Of a DNA stretch of 64,000 nt, positions 52,419 to 61,321 are shown piece by piece. Every line of letters starts with the position of its first letter. Positions within the stretch are counted from its first letter, which is position 1. Source of the DNA: Streptomyces sp. PsTaAH-137 (GTDB taxonomy: Bacteria > Actinomycetota > Actinomycetes > Streptomycetales > Streptomycetaceae). The notes beneath the pieces were generated by a model. That model saw only the letters and a program-made list of their open reading frames with translations, ran no database searches and was not told where the DNA came from. The stretch is taken from NCBI RefSeq assembly GCF_003259365.1, contig NZ_QLLY01000027.1, positions 1 to 64,000 on the forward strand. Reading direction: 5' to 3'. A program made the position numbers and the translations under genes.

Positions 52419-53570
52419 CTAGTAGCCGAAGTCCTGCGTCCACCACGGGCCGCCGGAGCCGAAGTGCACCCCGACGCCGAGGGTCTTGAAGTCGCAGTTG
52501 AGGATGTTGGCCTTGTGGCCCTCGCTGTTCATCCAGGCGTCCATCACGGACTGGGCGTTGGCCTGTCCGCGGGCGATGTTCTCGCCGCCCAGATTGGTGA
52601 TGCCGGCCTTCTTGGCGCGGTCCCACGGCGTCGCGCCGTCCGGGTCCGTGTGGTCGAAGAAGTTCCGCGCGGCCATGTCCTCGCTGAAGTCGCTCGCCAG
52701 GGCGGCCAGCCCACTGTCCGCGGTCACCGGGGAACAGCCGACCTTGGCGCGCTCCTGGTTGACCAGCGTGAGCACCTGGGCCGCGGCCGCCGCCTCGTCG
52801 GAGGTGGTCGTCGCCGCCTTCGTGGTGGGCGCCGAGGTCTTCTCCTCGGCGGACGCCGACGGGCTCGCGGTCTTCGGCTTCGTGACGGTGCCGGCGCTCT
52901 TGGTCTCGACCGGGGTCTTCGACGGCTTCGCGGACGGCTCGGCCGACTCGGAGGACTTCGAGGGGGAGGCGGACGGGGAGGCCGAGCGCTGGTCGTCGCG
53001 GCTCGCGGCGGACTCCGATGCGCGGTCCTCGACCGTGCCGTCGGTGCCGCCCTGCGCCTCGACGCTCGGGGAGCCCGCGGCCTGCACCTTGTTTCCGCCG
53101 TGGTCGCCACCGAGCTTGAAGGTGTCGGAGCCCGGGATCAGCCCCGAGGCCACCGCGACCGCGCCCATGGCCACGCACGCCGAGGCGCCGAGGAGGCCGG
53201 TGCGCAGCGGGACACCGTCGCGCTTCTTGCGGCGGCGGTGGGCGTGCCCGCGCGGAGGCTCGTCGGACCCGCCGTCCGCGTGAGCCCCCACGGTGCCGTA
53301 GGCGGCCGTGACGGTCTCGTCCTGCGGCGCGTAGGGCGATGTGGCGTACGAGGACGGCGCCTGTGTGTAGGAGGGCGTCGGGGCGTACGCGGAGTGCGCG
53401 GAATGTGAGGGGTAGGAGGAGGTCCGCTCCTCGTACGCCCCAGCGTGATCAACGCCGTACGCCTCGCCGTATCCTTCGGTGTACCAGCCCTCGGAGTGCT
53501 GCTCCTCCGGAGTGCCCGTAGCGCGGCCCGTGGCGGCGCGGCCGGCGTCGGAGCGTCGGTGGCGTCCCAT
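52419..53570 (-). CDS. CAP/SCP (YkwD-like) membrane-anchored protein
   Basis: 383 residues from ATG at 53570 (AGGAAGG upstream). N-terminal disordered Tyr/Ser/Ala-rich region ~1-100, a basic stretch HRRRKKRDG, one TM helix ~125-145, then a Ser/Pro/Lys-rich wall-spanning linker (~150-260). The last ~120 residues form a CAP domain: VLTLVNQERAKVGCSPV, FFDHTDPDGATPWDRA, GGENIARGQ and MNSEGHKANIL. The CAP domain is extracellular. Bacterial CAP proteins have unclear roles, some in the cell wall or sporulation. Confidence 0.9.
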   Translation of the reverse strand: MGRHRRSDAGRAATGRATGTPEEQHSEGWYTEGYGEAYGVDHAGAYEERTSSYPSHSAHSAYAPTPSYTQAPSSYATSPYAPQDETVTAAYGTVGAHADGGSDEPPRGHAHRRRKKRDGVPLRTGLLGASACVAMGAVAVASGLIPGSDTFKLGGDHGGNKVQAAGSPSVEAQGGTDGTVEDRASESAASRDDQRSASPSASPSKSSESAEPSAKPSKTPVETKSAGTVTKPKTASPSASAEEKTSAPTTKAATTTSDEAAAAAQVLTLVNQERAKVGCSPVTADSGLAALASDFSEDMAARNFFDHTDPDGATPWDRAKKAGITNLGGENIARGQANAQSVMDAWMNSEGHKANILNCDFKTLGVGVHFGSGGPWWTQDFGY

Positions 53571-53706
53571 GTCTGTGGCCTTCCTCGATCCTCGCGGTCG
53601 TCGATGCGACTCACCCGTACGGGTGAGACTCATCGGTCCGCGACGGTACCCCAGAACGCAAGGGGAGGAAGTGCTCAGAGAGCAATTGGCCGGTTAGCGT
53701 GCAGCC

Positions 53707-53988
53707 ATGAATGAAGATGTGCGCCTGGTCGCGTGGGTGCGAGGACGCGTCCAACGTGTGGGTTTCCGCTGGTTCACGCGGGCGCGGGCCCTGGAGATCG
53801 GCGGCCTGAGTGGTTTTGCTCTCAATTTGGACGACGGTCGCGTACAAGTGGTCGCCGAAGGACCGCGCACGGCATGTCAGCAACTGCTCGACTGGCTCCA
53901 CGGTGACGACACACCCGGACGCGTCGACGGTGTCACCGAGATCTGGGACACACCCCGAGGCGGCTACGACGGATTTGCCATCCGCTGA
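53707..53988 (+). CDS. acyP: acylphosphatase
   Basis: 93 residues. Classic fold: VRLVAWVRGRVQRVGFRWFTRARALEIGG (phosphate loop RVQRVGFR with the catalytic Arg) and LSGFALNLDDGRVQVVAEG (with the catalytic Asn). It hydrolyses acyl phosphates in the cytoplasm. Divergent from the CAP gene; no partner in an operon. Confidence 0.95.
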   Translation: MNEDVRLVAWVRGRVQRVGFRWFTRARALEIGGLSGFALNLDDGRVQVVAEGPRTACQQLLDWLHGDDTPGRVDGVTEIWDTPRGGYDGFAIR

Positions 53989-54380
53989 ACCGTCGCCGCA
54001 GGCCGACGGCGAACGAGCGGCGCGGAGGTGCCGTGGGCAACTGCTCCGGGCAGAAACGCCCTGGTGGTTGCCAACGCGGGGGAGTCGTGGCAGGCTCCGG
54101 ATGAACGGATGATCTCCACACCCCCAGGGCCCCGACGGTGAGGCCGCGCCGCACGATCCACGGCGCAGAGCCCCCGGGATGCCCGCCAATACGGGGTGTG
54201 ATCGTGTTGACCGTCAAACTTTTTGGTGAGACTCTGGAATCCCCGCGCACCTTAGCTGTTTGGCATGTGAGAACGGCCGGCAAGACAAGAAGTGCCAAGC
54301 ACCGCGGGTGCGTTTTCCCCTTCAAACCTCACGACCCACCATCGCTACGGTCGGTCACTCAGTGTGGAGGACCATCCATC
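53989..54380. other. 392-bp region upstream of the 66-aa gene
   Basis: It contains AT-richer sequence from 54195. TTGACC at 54207-54212 is a good -35; GACTCT 17 nt later is a weak -10, so a promoter is possible. No gene was supported. Confidence 0.4.
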
Positions 54381-54581
54381 ATGGCAAAGGCGCTTCTCGG
54401 TTACGTCGGCGGCAGCGACCCGCGACTTCTCGCCGAGATGCGACGGCTCCAGCAGCGTGTCCAGGACCTGGAATCCGAGCTTGGCCGGATCCAGGCGGAG
54501 AACGACGCGCTCGCGGCTGCCGCTTCTCACGACGCTCTCATCGAGGTCGACGTACCCCAGGCGGAGCCCGCGCTCACCTGA
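54381..54581 (+). CDS. 66-aa coiled-coil protein, function unknown
   Basis: 66 residues starting MAKALLGYVGGSDPRLLAEM. A coiled coil runs through RRLQQRVQDLESELGRIQAENDAL. GGAGG lies 10 nt before the ATG. It is conserved upstream of smc in Streptomyces as I recall, but without a known function. The terminator at 54652 separates it from smc. Confidence 0.85.
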   Translation: MAKALLGYVGGSDPRLLAEMRRLQQRVQDLESELGRIQAENDALAAAASHDALIEVDVPQAEPALT

Positions 54582-54651
54582 CCGCATTCAACGGCGCACG
54601 CGGTCCGGCTGCTCGTAACCACCGCTTGACAGAGCAACGCACCAGATATGC

Positions 54652-54680
54652 AAGGGACGCTTCGGCGTCCCTTCTTTCTT
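54652..54680 (+). terminator. terminator with TTCG tetraloop
   Basis: A 9-bp stem AAGGGACGC/GCGTCCCTT closed by TTCG, a stable tetraloop, followed by CTTTCTTCC. Confidence 0.85.
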
Positions 54681-54815
54681 CCCTCCCGGCCCGCCCCGGT
54701 CGGTGAGCCCCCGCGCACCGAAGCGCTTTCTTAACGTCTGATGTGCCCTGCACCTTCATCGGTGAAACCGTGGGTTCATGGAGTGAGACGGGGGCGCCCG
54801 GTAGAGTCCGACGGC

Positions 54816-57800
54816 GTGCACCTCAAGGCTCTGACCCTGCGCGGGTTCAAATCGTTCGCCTCGGCCACCACGCTGCGGTTCGAGCCGGGCATCACCTGTG
54901 TCGTGGGGCCCAACGGCTCGGGCAAGTCCAATGTCGTGGACGCTCTCAGCTGGGTCATGGGCGAGCAGGGCGCCAAGTCGCTGCGCGGCGGCAAGATGGA
55001 GGACGTCATCTTCGCCGGTACCACCGGCCGGCCGCCGCTCGGCCGCGCCGAGGTGTCGCTGACCATCGACAACTCCGACGGGGCCCTGCCCATCGAGTAC
55101 GCAGAGGTCACCATCACGCGGATCATGTTCCGCAACGGCGGCAGCGAGTACCAGATCAACGGCGACACCTGCCGCCTCCTCGACATCCAGGACCTGCTCT
55201 CCGACTCCGGCATCGGCCGCGAGATGCACGTCATCGTCGGGCAGGGCCAGCTCGACTCCGTCCTGCACGCCGACCCCATGGGCCGCCGCGCCTTCATCGA
55301 GGAGGCCGCCGGCGTCCTCAAGCACCGCAAGCGCAAGGAGAAGGCGCTGCGGAAGCTCGACGCGATGCAGGCCAACCTCTCCCGCGTCCAGGACCTCACC
55401 GACGAACTGCGGCGGCAGCTCAAGCCGCTCGGCCGCCAGGCGGCCGTCGCCCGGCGGGCCGCCGTCATCCAGGCCGATCTGCGCGACGCACGGCTGCGCC
55501 TGCTCGCCGACGATCTCGTACGGCTGCGGGAGGCGCTCAGCGCCGAGGTCGCCGACGAGGCCGAGCTGAAGCGGCGCAAGGAGGCCGCTGAGGACGAGCT
55601 GAAGAAGGCCCTGTTGCGCGAGGGGCACCTGGAGGACGAGGTCCGGCAGCTCACGCCGCGGTTGCAGCGCGCACAGCAGACCTGGGTGGAGCTGTCCCAG
55701 CTCGCCGAGCGTGTGCGCGGGACCGTCTCGCTGGCCGACGCGCGGGTGACGAGCGCCCGGTCCGCACCCGCCGAGGAGCGGCGCGGCCGCGACCCCGAGG
55801 ACCTGGAGCGCGAGGCGGCCCGGGTACGGGAGCAGGAGGCCGAGCTGGAGGCCGCCCTGGAGGCGGCGCAGACCGCCCTCGACGAGACGGTGTCCCACCG
55901 GGCCGACCTGGAGCGCGAACTGGCGGTCGAGGAGCGCCGGCTCAAGGATGTCGCCCGGGCCATCGCCGACCGCCGGGAGGGCCTGGCCCGACTGCAGGGG
56001 CAGGTCAACGCGGCGCACTCGCGGGCCGCCTCCGCCCGGGCCGAGATCGACCGGCTCGCCGCCGCGCGGGACGAGGCCGAGCAGCGGTCCGTCGCGGCGC
56101 AGGAGGAGTACGAGCAGCTCAAGGCCGAGGTCGACGGGCTCGACGCCGGTGACGAAGAGCTCGGAGCGCGCCTGGAGGAGGCGAAGACCGGGCTCTCCGG
56201 TGCCGAGTCCGCGCTGTCCGCCGCCCGGGAGGCCGCCACCTCCGCCGAGCGCAAGCGGGCCGCCGTCGCCGCCCGGCACGAGGCGCTCGCGCTCGGGCTG
56301 CGCAGGAAGGACGGTACGGGGGCGCTGCTCGGGGCGAAGGAACGGCTGAGCGGGCTGCTCGGACCCGCCGCCGAACTGCTCTCCGTGGAACCCGGGTTCG
56401 AGGTACCCGTGGCGGCGGCCTTCGGGGCGGCGGCCGACGCCATCGCCGTGACCTCGCCGACCGCCGCTGCCGAAGCGATTCGCCTCCTGCGCAAGCAGGA
56501 CGCGGGCCGGGCCGCCCTGCTGCTCGCGGGGGAGGCCTCCGGCGAGCCGGAGGCGGCGGGGCCGGGCAGTCCGCCCTACGCCGCCGAACTGGTCCGCGGA
56601 CCGTCCGAGTTGCTGCCCGCGGTGCGCAGGCTGCTGCGCGGCATCGTTGTCGTCGGGACCCTGGAGGACGCCGAGGACCTGGTCTACGCCCGGCCCGAGC
56701 TGACCGCGGTCACCGCTGAGGGAGATCTGCTCGGTGCGCACTTCGCGCACGGCGGGTCCGCCGGGGCGCCCAGCCTCCTGGAGGTCCAGGCCTCCGTCGA
56801 CGAGGCCGCGGCCGAGCTGGAGCGGCTGGCCGCCCAGTGCGAGGAACTGGCCGAGGTCCAGCAGGCGGCGGGGGCGCGGCGCAAGGAGTGCGCCGCGCTC
56901 GTCGAGGAGCTGGGGCAGCGGCAGCGGGCCACGGAGCGGGAGCGCTCCGGCCGGGCGCAGCAGCTCGGGCGGCTCGCCGGGCAGGCGCGGGGCGCCGCGG
57001 GCGAGGCCGAGCGGAGCGCGGCCGCGGCGGCCAAGGCGCAGGACGCGCTGGAGAAGGCCGCGATGGACGCCGAGGAACTGGCCGAGCGGCTTGCCGTGGC
57101 CGAGGAGCAGTCCGCCCACGGCGACGGGGGCGAGGAGCCGGACACGTCCGTGCGCGACCGGCTCTCCGCCGACGGGGCCAACGCGCGGCAGACGGAGATG
57201 GAGGCCCGTCTTCAGGTGCGTACGCACGAGGAGCGGGTCAAGGGGCTCGCGGGGCGCGCCGACTCGCTCGACCGGGCCGCCCGCGCCGAACGAGAGGCAC
57301 GCGCGCGTGCCGAGCGGCAGCGGGTCCGGCTCCGGCACGAGGCCGCGGTCGCCGAGGCCGTCGCGTCCGGCGCCCGGCAGCTGCTCGTGCACGTCGAGGT
57401 CTCCATCGCGCGGGCCGACGCGGAGCGCACGCTCGCCGAGCGGGCCAAGGCCGTACGGGAGCAGGAACTCGTCGCCGAGCGGGGCCGCGGCCGGGATCTC
57501 AAGGCGGAACTCGACAAACTCACTGATTCGGTTCACCGCGGCGAGGTACTGGGGGCGGAGAAGCGGCTGCGGATCGAGCAGCTGGAGACCAAGGCCCTGG
57601 AGGAACTGGGTGTCGAGCCGGCCGGACTCGTCGCGGACTACGGTCCCGGCAAGCTCGTGCCGCCCTCGCTCCCCGCCGAGGGCGAGGAACTGCCCGAGGA
57701 CCCGGAGCATCCGCGCAACCAGCCGCGGCCGTTCGTCCGTTCGGAGCAGGAGAAACGGCTCAAGTCCGCCGAGCGCGCCTATCAGCAGCTGGGCAAGGTC

Positions 57801-58382
57801 AACCCCCTTGCCCTGGAGGAGTTCGCGGCGCTCGAAGAGCGCCACAAGTTCCTCAGTGAGCAGCTGGAGGACCTGAAGAAGACCCGTACCGACCTCCTTC
57901 AAGTGGTGAAGGAGGTGGACGAGCGCGTCGAGCAGGTGTTCACCGAGGCGTACCGGGACACGGCGCGGGAGTTCGAGGGCGTCTTCAGCCGGCTGTTCCC
58001 GGGCGGCGAGGGACGGCTGATCCTGACCGACCCCGACAACATGCTCACCACGGGCGTGGACGTCGAGGCCCGCCCGCCGGGCAAGAAGGTCAAGCGGCTG
58101 AGCCTGCTCTCCGGCGGCGAGCGCTCGCTGACCGCCGTGGCGATGCTGGTCTCCATCTTCAAGGCGCGGCCCAGCCCGTTCTACGTGATGGACGAGGTCG
58201 AGGCCGCTCTCGACGACACCAATCTGCAGCGCCTGATCCGCATCATGCAGGAGCTTCAGGAGGCCTCGCAGCTCATCGTGATCACGCACCAGAAGCGCAC
58301 GATGGAGGTCGCCGACGCGCTGTACGGCGTCTCCATGCAGGGCGACGGGGTGTCGAAGGTGATCAGCCAGCGGCTGCGGTAG
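54816..58382 (+). CDS. smc: chromosome segregation protein SMC
   Basis: 1188 residues from GTG at 54816 (MHLKALTLRGFKSFASATTLRF). Walker A GPNGSGKSN at ~31-39, two long coiled coils rich in E/R/A, a hinge domain ~500-650 (LLSVEPGFEVPVAAAFGAAADAIAV), ABC signature LSGGERSLTA (~1096) and Walker B YVMDEVEAALDD (~1122). With ScpA/ScpB it compacts and separates chromosomes. Length is normal for actinobacteria. Upstream unit ended by the TTCG hairpin. Confidence 0.97.
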   Translation: MHLKALTLRGFKSFASATTLRFEPGITCVVGPNGSGKSNVVDALSWVMGEQGAKSLRGGKMEDVIFAGTTGRPPLGRAEVSLTIDNSDGALPIEYAEVTITRIMFRNGGSEYQINGDTCRLLDIQDLLSDSGIGREMHVIVGQGQLDSVLHADPMGRRAFIEEAAGVLKHRKRKEKALRKLDAMQANLSRVQDLTDELRRQLKPLGRQAAVARRAAVIQADLRDARLRLLADDLVRLREALSAEVADEAELKRRKEAAEDELKKALLREGHLEDEVRQLTPRLQRAQQTWVELSQLAERVRGTVSLADARVTSARSAPAEERRGRDPEDLEREAARVREQEAELEAALEAAQTALDETVSHRADLERELAVEERRLKDVARAIADRREGLARLQGQVNAAHSRAASARAEIDRLAAARDEAEQRSVAAQEEYEQLKAEVDGLDAGDEELGARLEEAKTGLSGAESALSAAREAATSAERKRAAVAARHEALALGLRRKDGTGALLGAKERLSGLLGPAAELLSVEPGFEVPVAAAFGAAADAIAVTSPTAAAEAIRLLRKQDAGRAALLLAGEASGEPEAAGPGSPPYAAELVRGPSELLPAVRRLLRGIVVVGTLEDAEDLVYARPELTAVTAEGDLLGAHFAHGGSAGAPSLLEVQASVDEAAAELERLAAQCEELAEVQQAAGARRKECAALVEELGQRQRATERERSGRAQQLGRLAGQARGAAGEAERSAAAAAKAQDALEKAAMDAEELAERLAVAEEQSAHGDGGEEPDTSVRDRLSADGANARQTEMEARLQVRTHEERVKGLAGRADSLDRAARAEREARARAERQRVRLRHEAAVAEAVASGARQLLVHVEVSIARADAERTLAERAKAVREQELVAERGRGRDLKAELDKLTDSVHRGEVLGAEKRLRIEQLETKALEELGVEPAGLVADYGPGKLVPPSLPAEGEELPEDPEHPRNQPRPFVRSEQEKRLKSAERAYQQLGKVNPLALEEFAALEERHKFLSEQLEDLKKTRTDLLQVVKEVDERVEQVFTEAYRDTAREFEGVFSRLFPGGEGRLILTDPDNMLTTGVDVEARPPGKKVKRLSLLSGGERSLTAVAMLVSIFKARPSPFYVMDEVEAALDDTNLQRLIRIMQELQEASQLIVITHQKRTMEVADALYGVSMQGDGVSKVISQRLR

Positions 58383-58491
58383 GCGCCCGTCCGGCGGTAC
58401 TCCTCCGATGCCCTTCAGGGCCTTCACTGTCATTCAAGAGTTGAACACAACTGGGCTCTGCTGTGCCCAAAAGTTCACAGCACCCCAAGTA

Positions 58492-58519
58492 TTGACTTCG
58501 AAACTTGAACGCATAGTCT
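58492..58519 (+). promoter_or_regulatory. promoter upstream of glcP
   Basis: TTGACT (58492-58497), 16-nt spacer, TAGTCT (58514-58519); close to the vegetative consensus. The start codon is 110 nt downstream. The surrounding 58420-58540 is AT-rich. Confidence 0.65.
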
Positions 58520-58628
58520 CTGCAACGTTGCTTTTACCTTCAGGTGGTGAGCCGCGTCATCGTGTGCGCCACTGGAAGGGCTCTCGCCCCCACCCCCGGC
58601 AGTGAAGCCGGTGGCCCGAGGAGTACAC

Positions 58629-60044
58629 GTGACCGATACAGCGGCACCCAGTTCCGGAGCCCGGGACGCTCAGCCCGAGCATCTGGGCCATGTCATTTTC
58701 ATCGCGGCCGCGGCCGCGATGGGCGGCTTCCTGTTCGGCTACGACAGTTCCGTGATCAACGGCGCCGTCGAGGCCATCCGCGACCGGTACGACATCGGCT
58801 CCGCCGGGCTCGCACAGGTGATCGCCATCGCGCTGATCGGCTGTGCCATCGGTGCCGCCACCGCGGGGCGGATCGCCGACCGGATCGGGCGGATCCGGTG
58901 CATGCAGATCGCGGCGGTCCTGTTCACCATCAGCGCCGTCGGCTCGGCGCTCCCCTTCGCCCTGTGGGACCTGGCGTTCTGGCGCATCATCGGTGGCTTC
59001 GCCATCGGTATGGCCTCGGTGATCGGCCCGGCCTACATCGCCGAGGTCGCCCCGCCCGCCTACCGCGGCCGGCTCGGCTCCTTCCAGCAGGCGGCGATCG
59101 TCATCGGTATCGCCATCTCCCAGTTGGTCAACTGGGGTCTGCTGAACGCGGCGGGCGGTGACCAGCGCGGCAAGCTGATGGGTCTCGAGGCCTGGCAGGT
59201 CATGCTCGGCGTCATGGTGATTCCGGCCGTGCTCTACGGGCTGCTGTCCTTCGCGATCCCGGAGTCGCCGCGCTTCCTGATCTCGGTGGGCAAGACCGAC
59301 CGGGCGAAGAAGGTTCTCGAAGAGGTCGAGGGCGACAGGATCGACCTCGACGCGCGCGTGAGCGAGATCGAGAACGCCATGCGCAGCGAGCACAAGTCGA
59401 GTTTCAAGGACCTGCTCGGCGGCAGCTTCTTCTTCAAGCCGATCGTCTGGATCGGTATCGGTCTGTCGGTCTTCCAGCAGTTCGTCGGCATCAACGTCGC
59501 GTTCTACTACTCGTCGACGCTGTGGCAGTCCGTCGGCATCGACCCGTCGGACTCGTTCTTCTACTCCTTCACGACGTCGATCATCAACATCGTCGGTACG
59601 GTCATCGCGATGATCTTCGTGGACCGGATCGGCCGCAAGCCGCTGGCCCTGATCGGTTCCGTCGGTATGGTCATCGGTCTCGGCCTGGAGGCGTGGGCGT
59701 TCTCCTACGACCTGGTGGACGGCAAGCTGCCGGCCACGCAGGGCTGGGTGGCCCTGGTCGCGGCCCACGTGTTCGTCCTCTTCTTCGCCCTGTCGTGGGG
59801 TGTCGTCGTCTGGGTCTTCCTCGGCGAGATGTTCCCGAACCGGATCCGTGCCGCCGCACTGGGCGTGGCCGCCTCGGCGCAGTGGATCGCCAACTGGGCG
59901 ATCACCGCGAGCTTCCCGTCCCTGGCCGACTGGAACCTGTCGGCGACGTACATCATCTACACGGTGTTCGCCGCGCTCTCCATCCCCTTCGTGCTCAAGT
60001 TCGTCAAGGAGACCAAGGGCAAGGCGCTGGAGGAGATGGGCTGA
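58629..60044 (+). CDS. glcP: MFS sugar porter, glucose permease GlcP
   Basis: 471 residues from GTG at 58629 (MTDTAAPSSGARD), with GAGGAG 5 nt upstream. Twelve TM helices; sugar-porter motifs GGFLFGYDSSVINGAV, GRIADRIGRIR, IPESPRFLI, QQFVGINVAFYYSS and WGVVVWVFLGEMFPNRIRA, PET-type KETKGKALEEMG end. Very close to GlcP of S. coelicolor, the main glucose/H+ symporter. A strong promoter and a terminator frame it as a single-gene unit. Confidence 0.95.
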   Translation: MTDTAAPSSGARDAQPEHLGHVIFIAAAAAMGGFLFGYDSSVINGAVEAIRDRYDIGSAGLAQVIAIALIGCAIGAATAGRIADRIGRIRCMQIAAVLFTISAVGSALPFALWDLAFWRIIGGFAIGMASVIGPAYIAEVAPPAYRGRLGSFQQAAIVIGIAISQLVNWGLLNAAGGDQRGKLMGLEAWQVMLGVMVIPAVLYGLLSFAIPESPRFLISVGKTDRAKKVLEEVEGDRIDLDARVSEIENAMRSEHKSSFKDLLGGSFFFKPIVWIGIGLSVFQQFVGINVAFYYSSTLWQSVGIDPSDSFFYSFTTSIINIVGTVIAMIFVDRIGRKPLALIGSVGMVIGLGLEAWAFSYDLVDGKLPATQGWVALVAAHVFVLFFALSWGVVVWVFLGEMFPNRIRAAALGVAASAQWIANWAITASFPSLADWNLSATYIIYTVFAALSIPFVLKFVKETKGKALEEMG

Positions 60045-60066
60045 CCCGCCCGCTCCCCGCACGACC

Positions 60067-60105
60067 CGGGGAGACGGCTTCTCATCCCCCGCCGCCGTCT
60101 CCCCG
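60067..60105 (+). terminator. terminator of glcP
   Basis: A 12-bp stem CGGGGAGACGGC/GCCGTCTCCCCG with a 15-nt loop, 22 nt after the stop. Confidence 0.7.
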
Positions 60106-60278
60106 TCGACTCCGCCGCCTCCGGTCCTCCGGGGGCGGCGCCGTCGTTCCGCGGATCACCGGACCAGCACGCCGCCGCCGATCTCCGGCGCCGTACGGCA
60201 GCTCTCTCGCCGTCCGATTACGGACGAAGACTTACACCAGCAGGCTCATCCCCGCAGTGCACCACCCGCGGCCGCGGC

Positions 60279-61253
60279 TCAGCCACCGGACATCGCCGGG
60301 ATGACCTCCTCCGCGAACAGCCGCAGGCTGCGCCAGCCCTCCTCCAGGGGCATGCCGCCCGACAGCGGGTGCAGTACGTAGTTGTCGAGGCTCTGCGCCA
60401 CGCACTCCGCCGGCGTGAGGATCCGGTAGACGCCCTCGGCGCGCAGTTCGTCGACGGTCGAGGCCGCCGACTTCACGGCCGACTTGATGTCGCCCGACTG
60501 CCAGGACGCGTACGTGCGGGCCTCGTGCAGGAAGTGCTTGCCGTACTCGGCCCAGCTGCGGTCCGGGTCCTCGGAGAGGTGCAGCAGCGGGGTGGTCTCC
60601 GTGGGCATCATGGTCCAGCCCTCGGTCCCGTACTCGACGAGCTTCTCCTTGTAGTACGTCTCAAGCTCCGGGAGGTGCGCGCTCGGGAAGAGCGGCAGCC
60701 CGAGCCGGGCCGCCCGGCGCGCGGCCGCCTGCGAGGAACCGCCGACCAGGAGCAGGGGATGAGGCTGGGTGAACGGCCGGGGAGTGACCCGGACCCGGCG
60801 CCCGCGGAAGGTGAACTCCTCGCCGGACCAGGCCTTCAGCAGCGTCTCCAGGAGTTCGTCCTGGAGCTTGCCGCGCCGCTTCCACTCCACGTCGAACTGC
60901 GCGTACTCCTCGGGCCGGTAGCCGATCCCGGCGACCGTCACCAGGCGGCCGCCGCTGAGCAGGTCCAGGACGGCGATGTCCTCGGCGAGGCGCAGCGGGT
61001 CGTGCAGCGGGCCGATGATCGCGGAGACCGTGACCGCGATCCGGCGGGTGGCGCCGAGGACCGCGCCGGCGAAGGTGAACGGCGAGGACAGCCAGTTGTT
61101 GGCGACGCCGTGGTGCTCCTCGGTCTGCACGGTGTCGATGCCCCGCTCGTCGGCGTACACCGCCATCTCCACGGCCGCCTGATAGCGGGCGCTGAGCGAC
61201 TCCGGCGTGCCGTCGGGGTCGACCAGATTGAACCGTACGACGGAGACAGGCAT
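60279..61253 (-). CDS. LLM-class flavin-dependent oxidoreductase
   Basis: 324 residues. Luciferase-like TIM barrel: MPVSVVRFNLVDPDG start, YADERGIDTVQTEEHHG, AIIGPLHDPLRLAEDIAVLDLLSGGRLVTVAGIGY, GGSSQAAARRAARLG. Members use FMN or F420 to oxidise or reduce diverse substrates; the motif set alone does not tell which, and the gene for F420-activating CofC is far away. AAGGGGGA lies 6 nt before the ATG. Unidirectional with the permease upstream. Confidence 0.9.
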   Translation of the reverse strand: MPVSVVRFNLVDPDGTPESLSARYQAAVEMAVYADERGIDTVQTEEHHGVANNWLSSPFTFAGAVLGATRRIAVTVSAIIGPLHDPLRLAEDIAVLDLLSGGRLVTVAGIGYRPEEYAQFDVEWKRRGKLQDELLETLLKAWSGEEFTFRGRRVRVTPRPFTQPHPLLLVGGSSQAAARRAARLGLPLFPSAHLPELETYYKEKLVEYGTEGWTMMPTETTPLLHLSEDPDRSWAEYGKHFLHEARTYASWQSGDIKSAVKSAASTVDELRAEGVYRILTPAECVAQSLDNYVLHPLSGGMPLEEGWRSLRLFAEEVIPAMSGG

Positions 61254-61321
61254 GGAAAAGTCCCCCTTCAGCGGGCTCGGGGCTCGGGCTCGGGTGAAGG
61301 GGGACGGTAGCTGACGCTGCG